A DNA stretch of 41,848 nucleotides, taken from assembly GCA_036398215.1 (NCBI GenBank), contig DASWHK010000188.1, forward strand, positions 1 to 41,848. Direction: 5' to 3'. The first letter of the stretch is position 1. Each line of letters opens with the position of its first letter. Source of the DNA: DASWHK01 sp036398215 (GTDB taxonomy: Bacteria > Acidobacteriota > UBA890). Shown in pieces: positions 23,058 to 31,267 of the stretch. The position numbers and the translations under genes are program-made. The notes under the pieces were generated by a model. The model worked only from the letters and a program-made list of their open reading frames with translations. It was not told where the DNA came from and did no database searches.

Positions 23058-24995
23058 TCAGTAGGTGAAGGTCGCCACCGCGAACGTGTCGTACAGCGTA
23101 TCGCCGGTGAGGATGTCCTCGAAGCCCCCCAGGGGCGTGAAGATCGAGAGCCCGCCCTGGATGATCGCGTTGTCGTTGAGGAACGGCCGCCACTGGAAGC
23201 CGACGCTCAGGTCGATGCCGAGGTCCTTGCGGATGCCTTCCTGAAAGAGCACCGCCTGCAGGACCTCGACCTTGTGGAAGCGCAGATAGCTGGCGTTGAT
23301 CAGCGAGCGCAGCTTCGGCGTCAGCTCCATGTCGAGGCCGGCGTTGGCGATGAGAATTCCCGGATTCACGAAGCTCGCCTGGCCCTCGATCTTGCTGCTG
23401 CGCATCGCCGGCAGGATGCTCGCCGGGCCGACCAGCTCGACCCCGGTGCCCGCCAGCCGGATCCCTTGCCGGTTCCAGAAGCTGAAGGGACCGCCGATAA
23501 CGTTCGGATTGTCGAAGATGGCATCGAAGCCGCGCGCCTCGTCGTCGTCCGGAGTGCCGTCACCGGAGGCGAAGACGAAGGTGGCACGCGGCCGGTACCA
23601 GTCCTTGTCGATCGACAGCTCGAGCGCCGCGAACTGGGCGTTGATGTCGGCCGGCTGGGCGGCGATCCCATTGAGGTGATCGCGGCCGAGGGCCTGATAG
23701 AAGACGTGCGTGAGGTTGAGGCGACCGATGTGGCCGTCGCCGCCGAAGCCGACGTAGTAGGCGCGTACCTCGTGCGGCTCGACCCGGCCGATCGGCGCCG
23801 GACGCACCAGAAAGCCGTTGTGATCGAAAAAGAACTCGTCGCCCTGGTCGATGTTGGCGTGGAAGCTGGCGGTGATCGTATAACCGAGGGTGAAAGTGTC
23901 CTGCCGGTAGTAGTTGGCGATGAAGACCTGCTGGTCGCGCCGGTCCAGAGTGTTCAGGAAGCTGTTGGTGTCCTTCTCGAGCTGGTTGAAGTAGGCCGCG
24001 TTCCACTGGCTACGGTTACGGCCCCAGCTGCCGAATGCCCGCACGCCCATGTTGTTGTCGCGGAACAGAAAGCCGCGAAAGTCGCTGGAGAAGGGCTGAA
24101 TCCCGCCGCGCACCGAGACCGAATCGTAGTTGGGGCCGACGTCGAAGAGCTTGATCTCGCCGAAGGCCTCCTGCAGCGCGAAGTGGTTCTCGAAGCGGTT
24201 CTTTCCCTCTTCGGGAGAGACGTTGACGACGTTGCGCTCCTGGGTGTTCAGGTAGTTGAGGTTGAAGACTGGCGTCACCCGAACGGCCCAGGTGCGGGGC
24301 TTGAAAGCGGTATCGCCCTTGAAGAGCTCGAAAGAGCCGATGAAGCTCTGCAGCAGCGAGTAGCCGGTGCCGCGGCCGAAGAACTCCTCGAAACCGGGGA
24401 CCTCCGTGCTCACGCCCGAAGGCGTCGGAACGTTGCGGAAGTCGAACGAGGTCTCGCTGATCCCGGTCAGAACCATGAAAATGTCCTGGCCGAGGACCGG
24501 CTTGTCACCCTTGAGAATGTTCTGGTTGAAGGGGTCGAGCGCGCGGCCGCGGACATAGGGGTAGTCGCCCCCCTGCCCCTCCGGGTAGCGCTGCCAGTCG
24601 GGAAACTCGAGCGCCCAGCGGTCGGAGGTCGGCACGAAGTCCGGCCGCATCGGCTGCAGGACGACCTCGAGCGCCTCGTCCTGGCCGGCAGCCAGCGTCA
24701 GGCTCGGCAGCCTATAGGCGGCGTAGAGCGTATCGTCGACCCGGAGCTCGTAGTTGCCGGGCTCCAGGCCGCCGATCGAGAAACGGCCGTTGGCGTCGGT
24801 CACCGCCTGCCGCTCGCGGCCGCTCTCCAGGTTGATCATCCGCACGGTGACGCGCCCTTGCGGGGCCCCGGCGTTGTTGACGACGGTACCTTCGATACGC
24901 GCCAGCTGCTCGCCCTGCGCGGCGGCCGACGCCACGCCGACCGCAAGGAAGGCGAGAAGCGCCAGCCCGACCTTCGCAACGGGTCGCCGTCTCAT
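23058..24995 (-). CDS. Outer-membrane beta-barrel protein with N-terminal carboxypeptidase-regulatory-like domain
   Basis: A 645-residue protein with a signal peptide ending near A-S-A-A-A-Q. A carboxypeptidase-regulatory-like (Ig-fold) domain covers about 30-115 (RIEGTVVNNAGAPQG, then G-R-F-S-I-G-G-L-E-P-G-N-Y-E-L). The remainder has alternating, aromatic-rich strands and ends in an aromatic residue (ATFTY), as outer-membrane barrels do. It could be the porin through which a multiheme cytochrome passes electrons, as in porin-cytochrome complexes, but no sequence link to MtrB/PioB is claimed. It overlaps the FHA gene before it by ATGA and precedes a ten-heme cytochrome gene. Confidence 0.85.
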   Translation of the reverse strand: MRRRPVAKVGLALLAFLAVGVASAAAQGEQLARIEGTVVNNAGAPQGRVTVRMINLESGRERQAVTDANGRFSIGGLEPGNYELRVDDTLYAAYRLPSLTLAAGQDEALEVVLQPMRPDFVPTSDRWALEFPDWQRYPEGQGGDYPYVRGRALDPFNQNILKGDKPVLGQDIFMVLTGISETSFDFRNVPTPSGVSTEVPGFEEFFGRGTGYSLLQSFIGSFELFKGDTAFKPRTWAVRVTPVFNLNYLNTQERNVVNVSPEEGKNRFENHFALQEAFGEIKLFDVGPNYDSVSVRGGIQPFSSDFRGFLFRDNNMGVRAFGSWGRNRSQWNAAYFNQLEKDTNSFLNTLDRRDQQVFIANYYRQDTFTLGYTITASFHANIDQGDEFFFDHNGFLVRPAPIGRVEPHEVRAYYVGFGGDGHIGRLNLTHVFYQALGRDHLNGIAAQPADINAQFAALELSIDKDWYRPRATFVFASGDGTPDDDEARGFDAIFDNPNVIGGPFSFWNRQGIRLAGTGVELVGPASILPAMRSSKIEGQASFVNPGILIANAGLDMELTPKLRSLINASYLRFHKVEVLQAVLFQEGIRKDLGIDLSVGFQWRPFLNDNAIIQGGLSIFTPLGGFEDILTGDTLYDTFAVATFTY

Positions 24996-26617
24996 TTCCT
25001 CACCACCTCCAGACGCAGGCTCGCGCCTCCGAACTCCAGGAGGTCACCGTCGTCGATTTGCCGTCGTCGGGTCACGGCCTCGCGGTTGGCGCGGGTACCG
25101 TTGCTGCTCCCCAGATCTTCGATCTCGACGGAGTGACTCGTAACGTAGACCATCGCATGCTTGCGCGAAACACCTTCGCCGTCGAGCCAGACCTCGGCGG
25201 CGAGGTCGCGGCCGATGAGGAAATCTCCGGTGCCCAGGCGAAAGGACCCCATATCTCCTTCGAGGCGAATCCCTGTGATTGCCGGCTCACCGGCGGCGGC
25301 CGGCTCACCCCCGGCGGCGGGCGCGCGCTTGGCGGCCCCGGCCGCCGCCAACACGTCGCCGGGCACCGGGCCGGCCAGGTCCTTTACGCTTCCCGCCTGG
25401 GTCGCTTCTCTGTCTGGCGCCGCCGCCCTCTGCGCCGCCGCCAACACGTCGCCGGGCACCGGGCCGGCCAGGTCCTTCACGCTTCCCGCCTGGGTCGCTT
25501 CTTTGTCGGGCGCCGCGGCCTTCTGCGCCGCCGCCAGCACGTCGCCGGGCACTGGGCCGGCCAGGTCTTTTACGCTTCCCACCTGGGTCGCTTCTTTGTC
25601 GGGCGCCGCCGCCTTCTGCGCCGCCGCCAGCACGTCGCCGGGCACCGGGCCGGCCAGGTCCTTCACGCTTCCCACGTGCGTGGCTTCCCTGTCGGGCTCC
25701 GCCGCCCGCTGGGCCGCCGCTTCCAGCAGCTCCGGCGCCGCCACCATGGTGCGCTGGCCGGCGGGTTCCTCCTCGTCGGCGCGGGCCAGCGCCTCTTCGA
25801 TCTTCTTGTCGTCGAGCTTCTCGGTGTCTTTCGCGGCCGGCCGGCCGATACCGTCGGATCGGATGCGGGCCCGTACCGACTCGATCTCGGCGAGCTCTTC
25901 CGGCGACCAGATGAGCCGCGTGCGCCACTCCTGATCGAAGACCTCGGCGTCGACGGTATCGACGGCGCGCCGCTCCGCAACGCGCGCCGCCGGATCGCGC
26001 TGCACGTTGACGCGAAATCTGACGCCGCCGCCGAGCGACACTTCCTCCCGGCCGTTGAGCGTCAGCACACCCTGCACATCGCGCCCATCGACGGCGGTTC
26101 CGTTGGTCGAGCCGAGGTCCTGAATCGTCAGGAAGTTGCCGTGGCGGGTCAACCGCGCGTGGATCTTGGATACGACCGACACCTCGACGGCGATGTTGCT
26201 CGACCAGTCGCGGCCGATCGTCGTCTCGCCGAGAGGGATATCGACGACGGTGCCGGCGTCGGGACCGTCCAACCACTCGATCGACGCCGCCTGCAGCGCC
26301 TGACCGTGGACCCGGCGCGACGGCCCGCCATCCTGCAGAAAGATGAGGTCTACGTAGCGCGCCAGGCTGACGACGTCGAGGTGACGGAGCCGAAACGTGT
26401 CGATCCGCTGCCCGTTGACGAAGGTCCCGTTGGTGCTCCCCGAGTCCTCGATGTAATAGACTTCGCCGTCCTTCCAGATCCGCGCGTGCTGACGCGACAC
26501 GCCGGTAACCGGCAACCTGACCTGGTTGCCGGCGGCGGCGCCGAGCTTGGCGTCGTCGCCGAGCGCGAAGTCGGTTCCGGCAGCCTCGCCGGTACGACCG
26601 ATCAGCCGGGCGCTCAT
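24992..26617 (-). CDS. Triple-FHA-domain protein with 31-residue tandem repeats
   Basis: A 541-residue cytoplasmic protein with three FHA domains: about 10-95 (VSRQHA, STNGTFVNG; its usual Gly-Arg is missing), about 110-205 (IGRDWSSN, VSKIHA, STNGTAVDG) and about 445-541 (IGRDLAAE, VSRKHA, SSNGT). Between them lies a charged helix followed by four 31-residue repeats, each containing E-A-T-[QH]-[VA]-G-S-V-K-D-L-A-G-P. The Thr in each repeat is a reasonable kinase site and FHA ligand; this is inference. No enzyme domain is visible, so it is probably an adaptor for phosphorylated partners. The ATG at 26617 overlaps the preceding cytochrome stop (ATGA). Confidence 0.92.
   Translation of the reverse strand: MSARLIGRTGEAAGTDFALGDDAKLGAAAGNQVRLPVTGVSRQHARIWKDGEVYYIEDSGSTNGTFVNGQRIDTFRLRHLDVVSLARYVDLIFLQDGGPSRRVHGQALQAASIEWLDGPDAGTVVDIPLGETTIGRDWSSNIAVEVSVVSKIHARLTRHGNFLTIQDLGSTNGTAVDGRDVQGVLTLNGREEVSLGGGVRFRVNVQRDPAARVAERRAVDTVDAEVFDQEWRTRLIWSPEELAEIESVRARIRSDGIGRPAAKDTEKLDDKKIEEALARADEEEPAGQRTMVAAPELLEAAAQRAAEPDREATHVGSVKDLAGPVPGDVLAAAQKAAAPDKEATQVGSVKDLAGPVPGDVLAAAQKAAAPDKEATQAGSVKDLAGPVPGDVLAAAQRAAAPDREATQAGSVKDLAGPVPGDVLAAAGAAKRAPAAGGEPAAAGEPAITGIRLEGDMGSFRLGTGDFLIGRDLAAEVWLDGEGVSRKHAMVYVTSHSVEIEDLGSSNGTRANREAVTRRRQIDDGDLLEFGGASLRLEVVRK
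25341..25712 (-). repeat. Four 93-bp tandem repeats inside the triple-FHA gene
   Basis: Repeats of exactly 93 bases (31 codons) with few mismatches; the matching point aggtcctt(t/c)acgctt recurs near 25378, 25471, 25564 and 25657. The outermost copies are the most diverged at their edges. They are in frame and unspaced, which marks an intragenic expansion and not a CRISPR array. Confidence 0.9.
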
Positions 26618-28869
26618 CGCAACCCCAGGAGGCTGCCGACCGACGGCGGATGATAGCGATGGCAAGTCTGGCAATCGTCGCTGACATCGGAGGGGTTATG
26701 ACAGACGGCGCACTCGCCGACGCCCGGGACGTTGACGTCGGTGGCGAGCTTGGAAGCGTAGACGCGACGAACGACCGGGGCTTCGGAGCTCGGGTCACCG
26801 TGACAGGCGACGCAGTCGACCTGGGTGACGTGCGGCGCGTGATTGAAGATCGAGTTCGCCATCACGGGCTCGGCAATGCGCACCGGGGCGAGACGCGCCG
26901 TGGGCAGCTCGTGGCACTTGAGACAGGCGACGTAGAGGGCGTTCAGCGTCGCCTCCCGCAGTCTCCGCTCGTCGTCGCCGACGGCAACGCTGCCGCGGGG
27001 GCCGCTGCGTAGCTCCGCGAGCCGCCCGCCGATCTCGACGATCGCGGCATCGATGGCGGCCAGATCACGCTGCGAGCCGAGCGCCAGGGGACGCTGCCGG
27101 GCGCGGAGCTCGGGGCCGCTGCCGCCGCCCTGCGCCAGCAGCTCGCGTTCGAGCTGCACGCGCTCGAGCAGCCGCCGCGTCGCCGTCACCCGCCGCCGCA
27201 GATCCAGGTCTCCGGAGTCACCGATGCGGAGCGCGAGCACGGCGGCTCGCAGTTGGGTCACTGCCAGCGTCAGCTCCTCGCCGCCGCGGCGCTCGATCGC
27301 GTCGAGCAGATCGAGGAGCTCACGGCGACGACTGGCGAACTCGGTCGGCGCCAAGCCGCCGCCGACGCGCTGACTCGCCAGCGCGCGTAGGCCGGCAACC
27401 TGCGCGGCGCCGATACGACCCTGTGGGTCGCCGAGGGAACTGACCGTGCGTAGAGCGTCGTCGAGGGCCTCGAGCTGCAACCGCAGCGCGCCGGCATCCC
27501 CGGCGCCGGCCGCCTGATCGGCGACGACGGTCTCGACGGCCCGGCGCAGGTCGGCGGCGCGCGACTGGATAGACTCGTCGCCGCGGGCGGCGATCGCGTC
27601 GAGCAGGCCGAGCAGCTCCTGTTTGCGGCGCTCGAAGCGATCCGCGGCGACCGCCTCGGGCTCCGGCGCCGCCTCGCCGGCTTCGCCCAGGTTCGCTTGC
27701 AGGTCCTGCAAGGCGTCGACGAGGGGCCGGCCCGAAGGATCGAGCCCGCTACCGGCGGCCACCAGGCCGGCGCCGTCCAGCTCGCCGGCGAGCATCCGGG
27801 CGCCGTCGGCAAGACCCTGCAACGCCGTCGTGTCGTCGGTGTCGGCGACCACCGCGGCAAGCCGCTCCTCGAGACCGCCGAGCTGCACGCTCAGGCTGGC
27901 CTCGATGGCATCGAGCTGGGTCGAAGTGAGCGCTCGAAGCGGGCTCTCGCGGCGTTGTTGCTCGAGCCAGGCGAGCTGCGCCTGCAGCGTTGCGATCTCG
28001 GCGCGCTCCTCCTCTGGATCGATCTCGCGGCTGAGCTTGATGGCGTTGTACAGCACCCACGGGTCGCGGTGCGCCATGCCGGATACCTCGACGCGGCGGC
28101 GCCCCGGTGGTCCGCTCGCTTCCACGATCAAGCCCGGCTGGCGCGAATCCGCCGGAACGTCGTCGCCCAGAACGAGAAGAGCCTCGCTCATCCTGCCCGT
28201 CTTGCCGGTGATCAAGCCGTCGGGCGCGTGGCAGGCGGCGCAGTGCCGATCGAAGTCGATGGGTTCGAAGTCGGCGAGGTCCGCGGCCGGCACATGGCAT
28301 GCGGCGCACTCGGTGCCGAGGTCGCGCTGCACGTCGACAATATGGCGCTCGTGCGGAAACTTCATTCCGAGGCCGGTCTGAGTGGCGGCGGCGACGGCGG
28401 CGAACTCGGGGTGCCGTCGCAAGCTGGAAAACGTGTGACAAGTGCCGCACTCGCGATTATCCGCCTGCCGCAAGGGATGCTCGCGGCCGCGATGGTCGGT
28501 GTGGCACTCGATGCAGGCGACGCTTTCTGCACGGTCCGCCTTGCGGACGTCGCCGCTGCCGTACAGGACGTGCGCCTGGTTGGTCAGCCTGGTGGTCCCG
28601 GCGCTGTCGTGGCAACGCTCGCAGCGGATGTCGTCGACGGCGCTGCCGACGTTGTGGCACAGGGCGCAGTTGCCTTCGATGGGGGCATGGGCGCCGATCA
28701 CCGGGCCAGGTGAGAGCGCGCTCTTGGCGCCGGCGAGGTAAAGAGCGATGAGGGCCAGCATCAGGGCCGCGCCGGCGCCCGCCGACCGCAGCCAGATGCG
28801 CCGCTTGCCTTTGGGATGGACGTATCCCGCGGAGCGGGTCGGCGTTCCGCTGGGAAGTCGGCGGCTCAT
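26614..28869 (-). CDS. Membrane-anchored ten-heme cytochrome c split by a long helical insert
   Basis: A 751-residue protein with a basic N-terminus and one membrane helix (about 25-48). Six CxxCH motifs start at about residues 68, 83, 119, 141, 188 and 210, then a roughly 370-residue Glu/Arg/Leu/Ala-rich stretch of predicted coiled-coil helices without Cys, then four more CxxCH at about 649, 686, 720 and 733 near the C-terminus. Extra His residues around the clusters (for example FNHAPHV and KFPHERH) can supply distal ligands. The halves resemble cytochrome c3/NapC-type heme packing. A long helical spacer could span the periplasm or hold two heme modules apart. It starts two bases after the stop of the b-cytochrome gene and overlaps the FHA gene by ATGA. 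Confidence 0.92.
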   Translation of the reverse strand: MSRRLPSGTPTRSAGYVHPKGKRRIWLRSAGAGAALMLALIALYLAGAKSALSPGPVIGAHAPIEGNCALCHNVGSAVDDIRCERCHDSAGTTRLTNQAHVLYGSGDVRKADRAESVACIECHTDHRGREHPLRQADNRECGTCHTFSSLRRHPEFAAVAAATQTGLGMKFPHERHIVDVQRDLGTECAACHVPAADLADFEPIDFDRHCAACHAPDGLITGKTGRMSEALLVLGDDVPADSRQPGLIVEASGPPGRRRVEVSGMAHRDPWVLYNAIKLSREIDPEEERAEIATLQAQLAWLEQQRRESPLRALTSTQLDAIEASLSVQLGGLEERLAAVVADTDDTTALQGLADGARMLAGELDGAGLVAAGSGLDPSGRPLVDALQDLQANLGEAGEAAPEPEAVAADRFERRKQELLGLLDAIAARGDESIQSRAADLRRAVETVVADQAAGAGDAGALRLQLEALDDALRTVSSLGDPQGRIGAAQVAGLRALASQRVGGGLAPTEFASRRRELLDLLDAIERRGGEELTLAVTQLRAAVLALRIGDSGDLDLRRRVTATRRLLERVQLERELLAQGGGSGPELRARQRPLALGSQRDLAAIDAAIVEIGGRLAELRSGPRGSVAVGDDERRLREATLNALYVACLKCHELPTARLAPVRIAEPVMANSIFNHAPHVTQVDCVACHGDPSSEAPVVRRVYASKLATDVNVPGVGECAVCHNPSDVSDDCQTCHRYHPPSVGSLLGLR

Positions 28870-28870
28870 G

Positions 28871-29689
28871 TCAGTGAATCACCACGGCGAAGACGTGCAC
28901 CGTCAACAGCCCCATCAAGACGATGGCCGGCGGCAGGTGCAGGTAGATCCAGTACTTCAACGCCCGCTGGATGCTCAGGTGCAGGTCGAGCTCGAGCTTC
29001 TCGTTGACGATCGCGGTCAGGTCGGCGAGACGTTCGCGGTCTCGCTCCTCGATGAACGGCTCCAAGTCGGTGATCGGGGCCAGCCGCCGGTCGCGGCCGG
29101 CGCGCAGATTGACGATGTAGGACCAGGCCGGCTCCGGCGCCGCGAGACGGGGCCGGATCTCGGCCATGTACACCTGCTCGAGTGCCTCCGAGCAGCCCAC
29201 GAGCAACGCGTCGCCCTCCTTTTCGAGACGCCCGACCACCTCGGGAATGCGATCGTAGATCGCCTCCACGGAGAGGTTCCCGGTAATCACGGTGGGCAGC
29301 CATTTTTGCAGCAGGACGCCGAAGATGCCGGTTCCTATGACCCACAGGGACAGCAGCAGCAGCCACCACCCCATCCGTCCGGCCGGCAGCTCGAAGCCGA
29401 CGTGGATGAAGATGAAGAGGCCGGCCAACAGCCCGCCGTAGATGTGGAGCTGCAGCCACCGCTGCGCCGTACCGAGCGGCCAAGACAGCAGCCGCCGGCG
29501 CAGCGGGTAGAGGGCGTCGAGCACGAAGATCGCCGCCGCGAAGGAGCCGTAGGTCAATCCCCAGAATCGACCCGGCTGCCAGGGGCCGAGCCAGCTCAGC
29601 AGCGCGTACAACAGCAACGACCCGGCGGCGATCGCCAGCGCGGTCCACATCCAACGCGGCTTTTTTGGTCTGAGGTAGGCGAACGACAT
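28871..29689 (-). CDS. Membrane cytochrome b-like protein with two bis-His heme sites
   Basis: A 272-residue protein with five predicted membrane helices (about 13-35, 42-63, 78-101, 106-130 and 246-272) and a soluble loop of about 115 residues between helices 4 and 5. Helix 3 has His82 and His96, helix 5 has His251 and His265: two pairs with the same 13-residue gap, the spacing seen in diheme b cytochromes such as bc1 cytochrome b. It should carry electrons across the cytoplasmic membrane, probably from the quinone pool, in partnership with the iron-sulfur protein encoded upstream and the ten-heme cytochrome downstream. Family not recognised by name. Confidence 0.85.
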   Translation of the reverse strand: MSFAYLRPKKPRWMWTALAIAAGSLLLYALLSWLGPWQPGRFWGLTYGSFAAAIFVLDALYPLRRRLLSWPLGTAQRWLQLHIYGGLLAGLFIFIHVGFELPAGRMGWWLLLLSLWVIGTGIFGVLLQKWLPTVITGNLSVEAIYDRIPEVVGRLEKEGDALLVGCSEALEQVYMAEIRPRLAAPEPAWSYIVNLRAGRDRRLAPITDLEPFIEERDRERLADLTAIVNEKLELDLHLSIQRALKYWIYLHLPPAIVLMGLLTVHVFAVVIH

Positions 29690-29692
29690 GGA

Positions 29693-31267
29693 TCAGCGCG
29701 TCAACGTTCCGATCACCGTGCTGACTTCCTTGAAGTTGATGCGGATGGCGGCCTCGTGCGGGCACATCTGCACGCAGGCGGGCCCCTCGTCGCGGTCGTA
29801 GCACTGGTCGCACTTGGTGGCGAGCTGGATCTCACGGCCCAGCGTCGGGCTGTCGTACTCGACGCTGATGATGTTGCCCCAGGGGCAGCGGCGGCCGCAG
29901 TTGCCGCAACCGATGCAGGTGTCGCTGTTGATCAGCACCTCGGCGGTGCCGATCGGCCGCGTGATGGCGCCGGTCGGGCAGCCGATCATGCATACCGGGT
30001 CGGTGCACTGATAGCAGGCCGTCGGCACGCTCCAGTTCCGATACTTAATGCCCTCCCGGATAAAGCGCGGCAAGCCGCCATGGGTGTCGGTGCAACCGCG
30101 CACGCAGTCGTCACAGCGGGTGCATTTGTCGAGGTCGATCAGCAGCACGCTCTCGCCGTGGATCAGACCCGTGTCGATTGCCATCTGCAGGTATTGCGAC
30201 GAAAGCGGGTTGCGAGCCGCGAAGCCGCGCTCCTTCAGGCGCTCCACGACCACCTCCCACAACAGTTTCTCGACCTCCGGGTGCCGGGAGATGGCCGCCT
30301 CGAACTCGGCGCGAGAGATCTTGACGAGCTCGACGTGCTCGAGCGCGGAGAGCGAAAAGGGCCAGGGCTCGTCGAGCAACAGGGCGACTTCGCCGGCATA
30401 GTCGCCCTTGCGCAGGTAGGTCACGGCGAGGTCGCCGGCACCCGATCGGACCCCGACCTTCACGAAGCCGCCGCGCACGAGGTAGAAGGCGTCGTCGGAG
30501 GTGCCCTGCTCGACGATGACGGCGCCCGGCTCGAAGGAGGCCAGCTCCGCGACGTCGCGCAAGCGGTCGACAGCCTCGTCGTCGAGCTCCGCGAAGAGGT
30601 CGACGCGCCGCAGGTGCGAGCCAAGCGTGCGGGAGCGATAGCGCTCGTCGATCATCTCCTTGAACGCGGCGAACTCCTTCTTCTGGATCATCTTGCGGAG
30701 AGCCGCCGTGGCGATGAGCAGGCACTTGGTTCGCGTCTTGGCAACGACGTCGGCCGAGATCGGGTAGCGCGACAGGGCGCTCATCTCGCCGAAGAGCTCA
30801 CCGGCGCCGAGCTCGACGGCGCCGCCGGGTTTCACCTCGACCGGCATGTCGGAGAGCACCACCGTCCCCTCCGGTGTCGCGCCACGGGCCGAGGTGGGCG
30901 GCTTCTGGGCGGCGGCCCGCTTGAAGATCCCGGCGAGGCGGGCGCCGAGCCCGGGGCCCTTCGACTTCGGCCGCGGCGGCGGCGGCTCGCCTTCGGCGCC
31001 CATGAGCCGCACCTCGACCGAGCCTGCGGCGATGTAGAACGCGGCGTCGCTGTACTCGCCCATCCGCAGAATGATCTCGCCCGGCTCGTAGATGCGCTCG
31101 GCCGTGTTGGGCTGGAGCTTGGAGAGCAGCCGGTCGGCGACCTCGGCGAAAAACGGATAGGTGCGCAGCTCATCGAGGCTCGGCGGCTCGTTGTAGGGGT
31201 AGAAGGGATTGTCGGGGTTGCCGTGCCCCACATCCGGACTCACGGGCTTGCCCGGTCCGCGCGTCAT
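29693..31267 (-). CDS. Two cyclic-nucleotide-binding-like domains fused to a four-cluster [4Fe-4S] ferredoxin
   Basis: A 524-residue fusion. Two Crp-type beta-barrel domains cover about 35-210 and 225-345. Both keep the Gly-Glu of the phosphate cassette (LFGEMSAL, YAGEVALLL) but neither has the usual Arg: the matching spots read P-I-S-A-D and P-W-P-F-S. The first domain also has a Pro/Lys-rich insert of about 60 residues. The C-terminal 160 residues contain four Cys clusters, CTRCDDCVRGC, CYQCTDPVCMIGC, CIGCGNCGRRC and C-x2-C-x8-C-x3-C, as in DmsB/HybA-type electron-transfer subunits. No Tat signal is present. The ATG at 31267 (ATGA overlap) is chosen although the frame is open further upstream. 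Ligand gating of electron flow is an attractive inference. Confidence 0.93.
   Translation of the reverse strand: MTRGPGKPVSPDVGHGNPDNPFYPYNEPPSLDELRTYPFFAEVADRLLSKLQPNTAERIYEPGEIILRMGEYSDAAFYIAAGSVEVRLMGAEGEPPPPRPKSKGPGLGARLAGIFKRAAAQKPPTSARGATPEGTVVLSDMPVEVKPGGAVELGAGELFGEMSALSRYPISADVVAKTRTKCLLIATAALRKMIQKKEFAAFKEMIDERYRSRTLGSHLRRVDLFAELDDEAVDRLRDVAELASFEPGAVIVEQGTSDDAFYLVRGGFVKVGVRSGAGDLAVTYLRKGDYAGEVALLLDEPWPFSLSALEHVELVKISRAEFEAAISRHPEVEKLLWEVVVERLKERGFAARNPLSSQYLQMAIDTGLIHGESVLLIDLDKCTRCDDCVRGCTDTHGGLPRFIREGIKYRNWSVPTACYQCTDPVCMIGCPTGAITRPIGTAEVLINSDTCIGCGNCGRRCPWGNIISVEYDSPTLGREIQLATKCDQCYDRDEGPACVQMCPHEAAIRINFKEVSTVIGTLTR

Noticed and set aside
23058..24995. Assignment of the barrel as TonB-dependent receptor
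   Set aside because: The N-terminal Ig-like domain is shared with such receptors, but no plug domain or TonB box is visible and the protein is shorter than usual.
20826..25136. 1,436-codon plus-strand open frame opposite the ten-heme and beta-barrel genes
   Set aside because: The minus strand has regular heme motifs, propeller repeats and barrel strands; the plus frame is compositionally biased Arg/Ala/Val/Asp sequence with no domain.
25341..25712. Possible CRISPR-like or satellite array
   Set aside because: Repeats are contiguous 93-bp units in frame inside an FHA gene, without spacers or cas genes.
15051..31267. Firm statement that cAMP from the cyclase gates the cNMP/4Fe-4S fusion
   Set aside because: Both binding-like domains lack the cassette Arg, so gene proximity alone does not establish cAMP as ligand.
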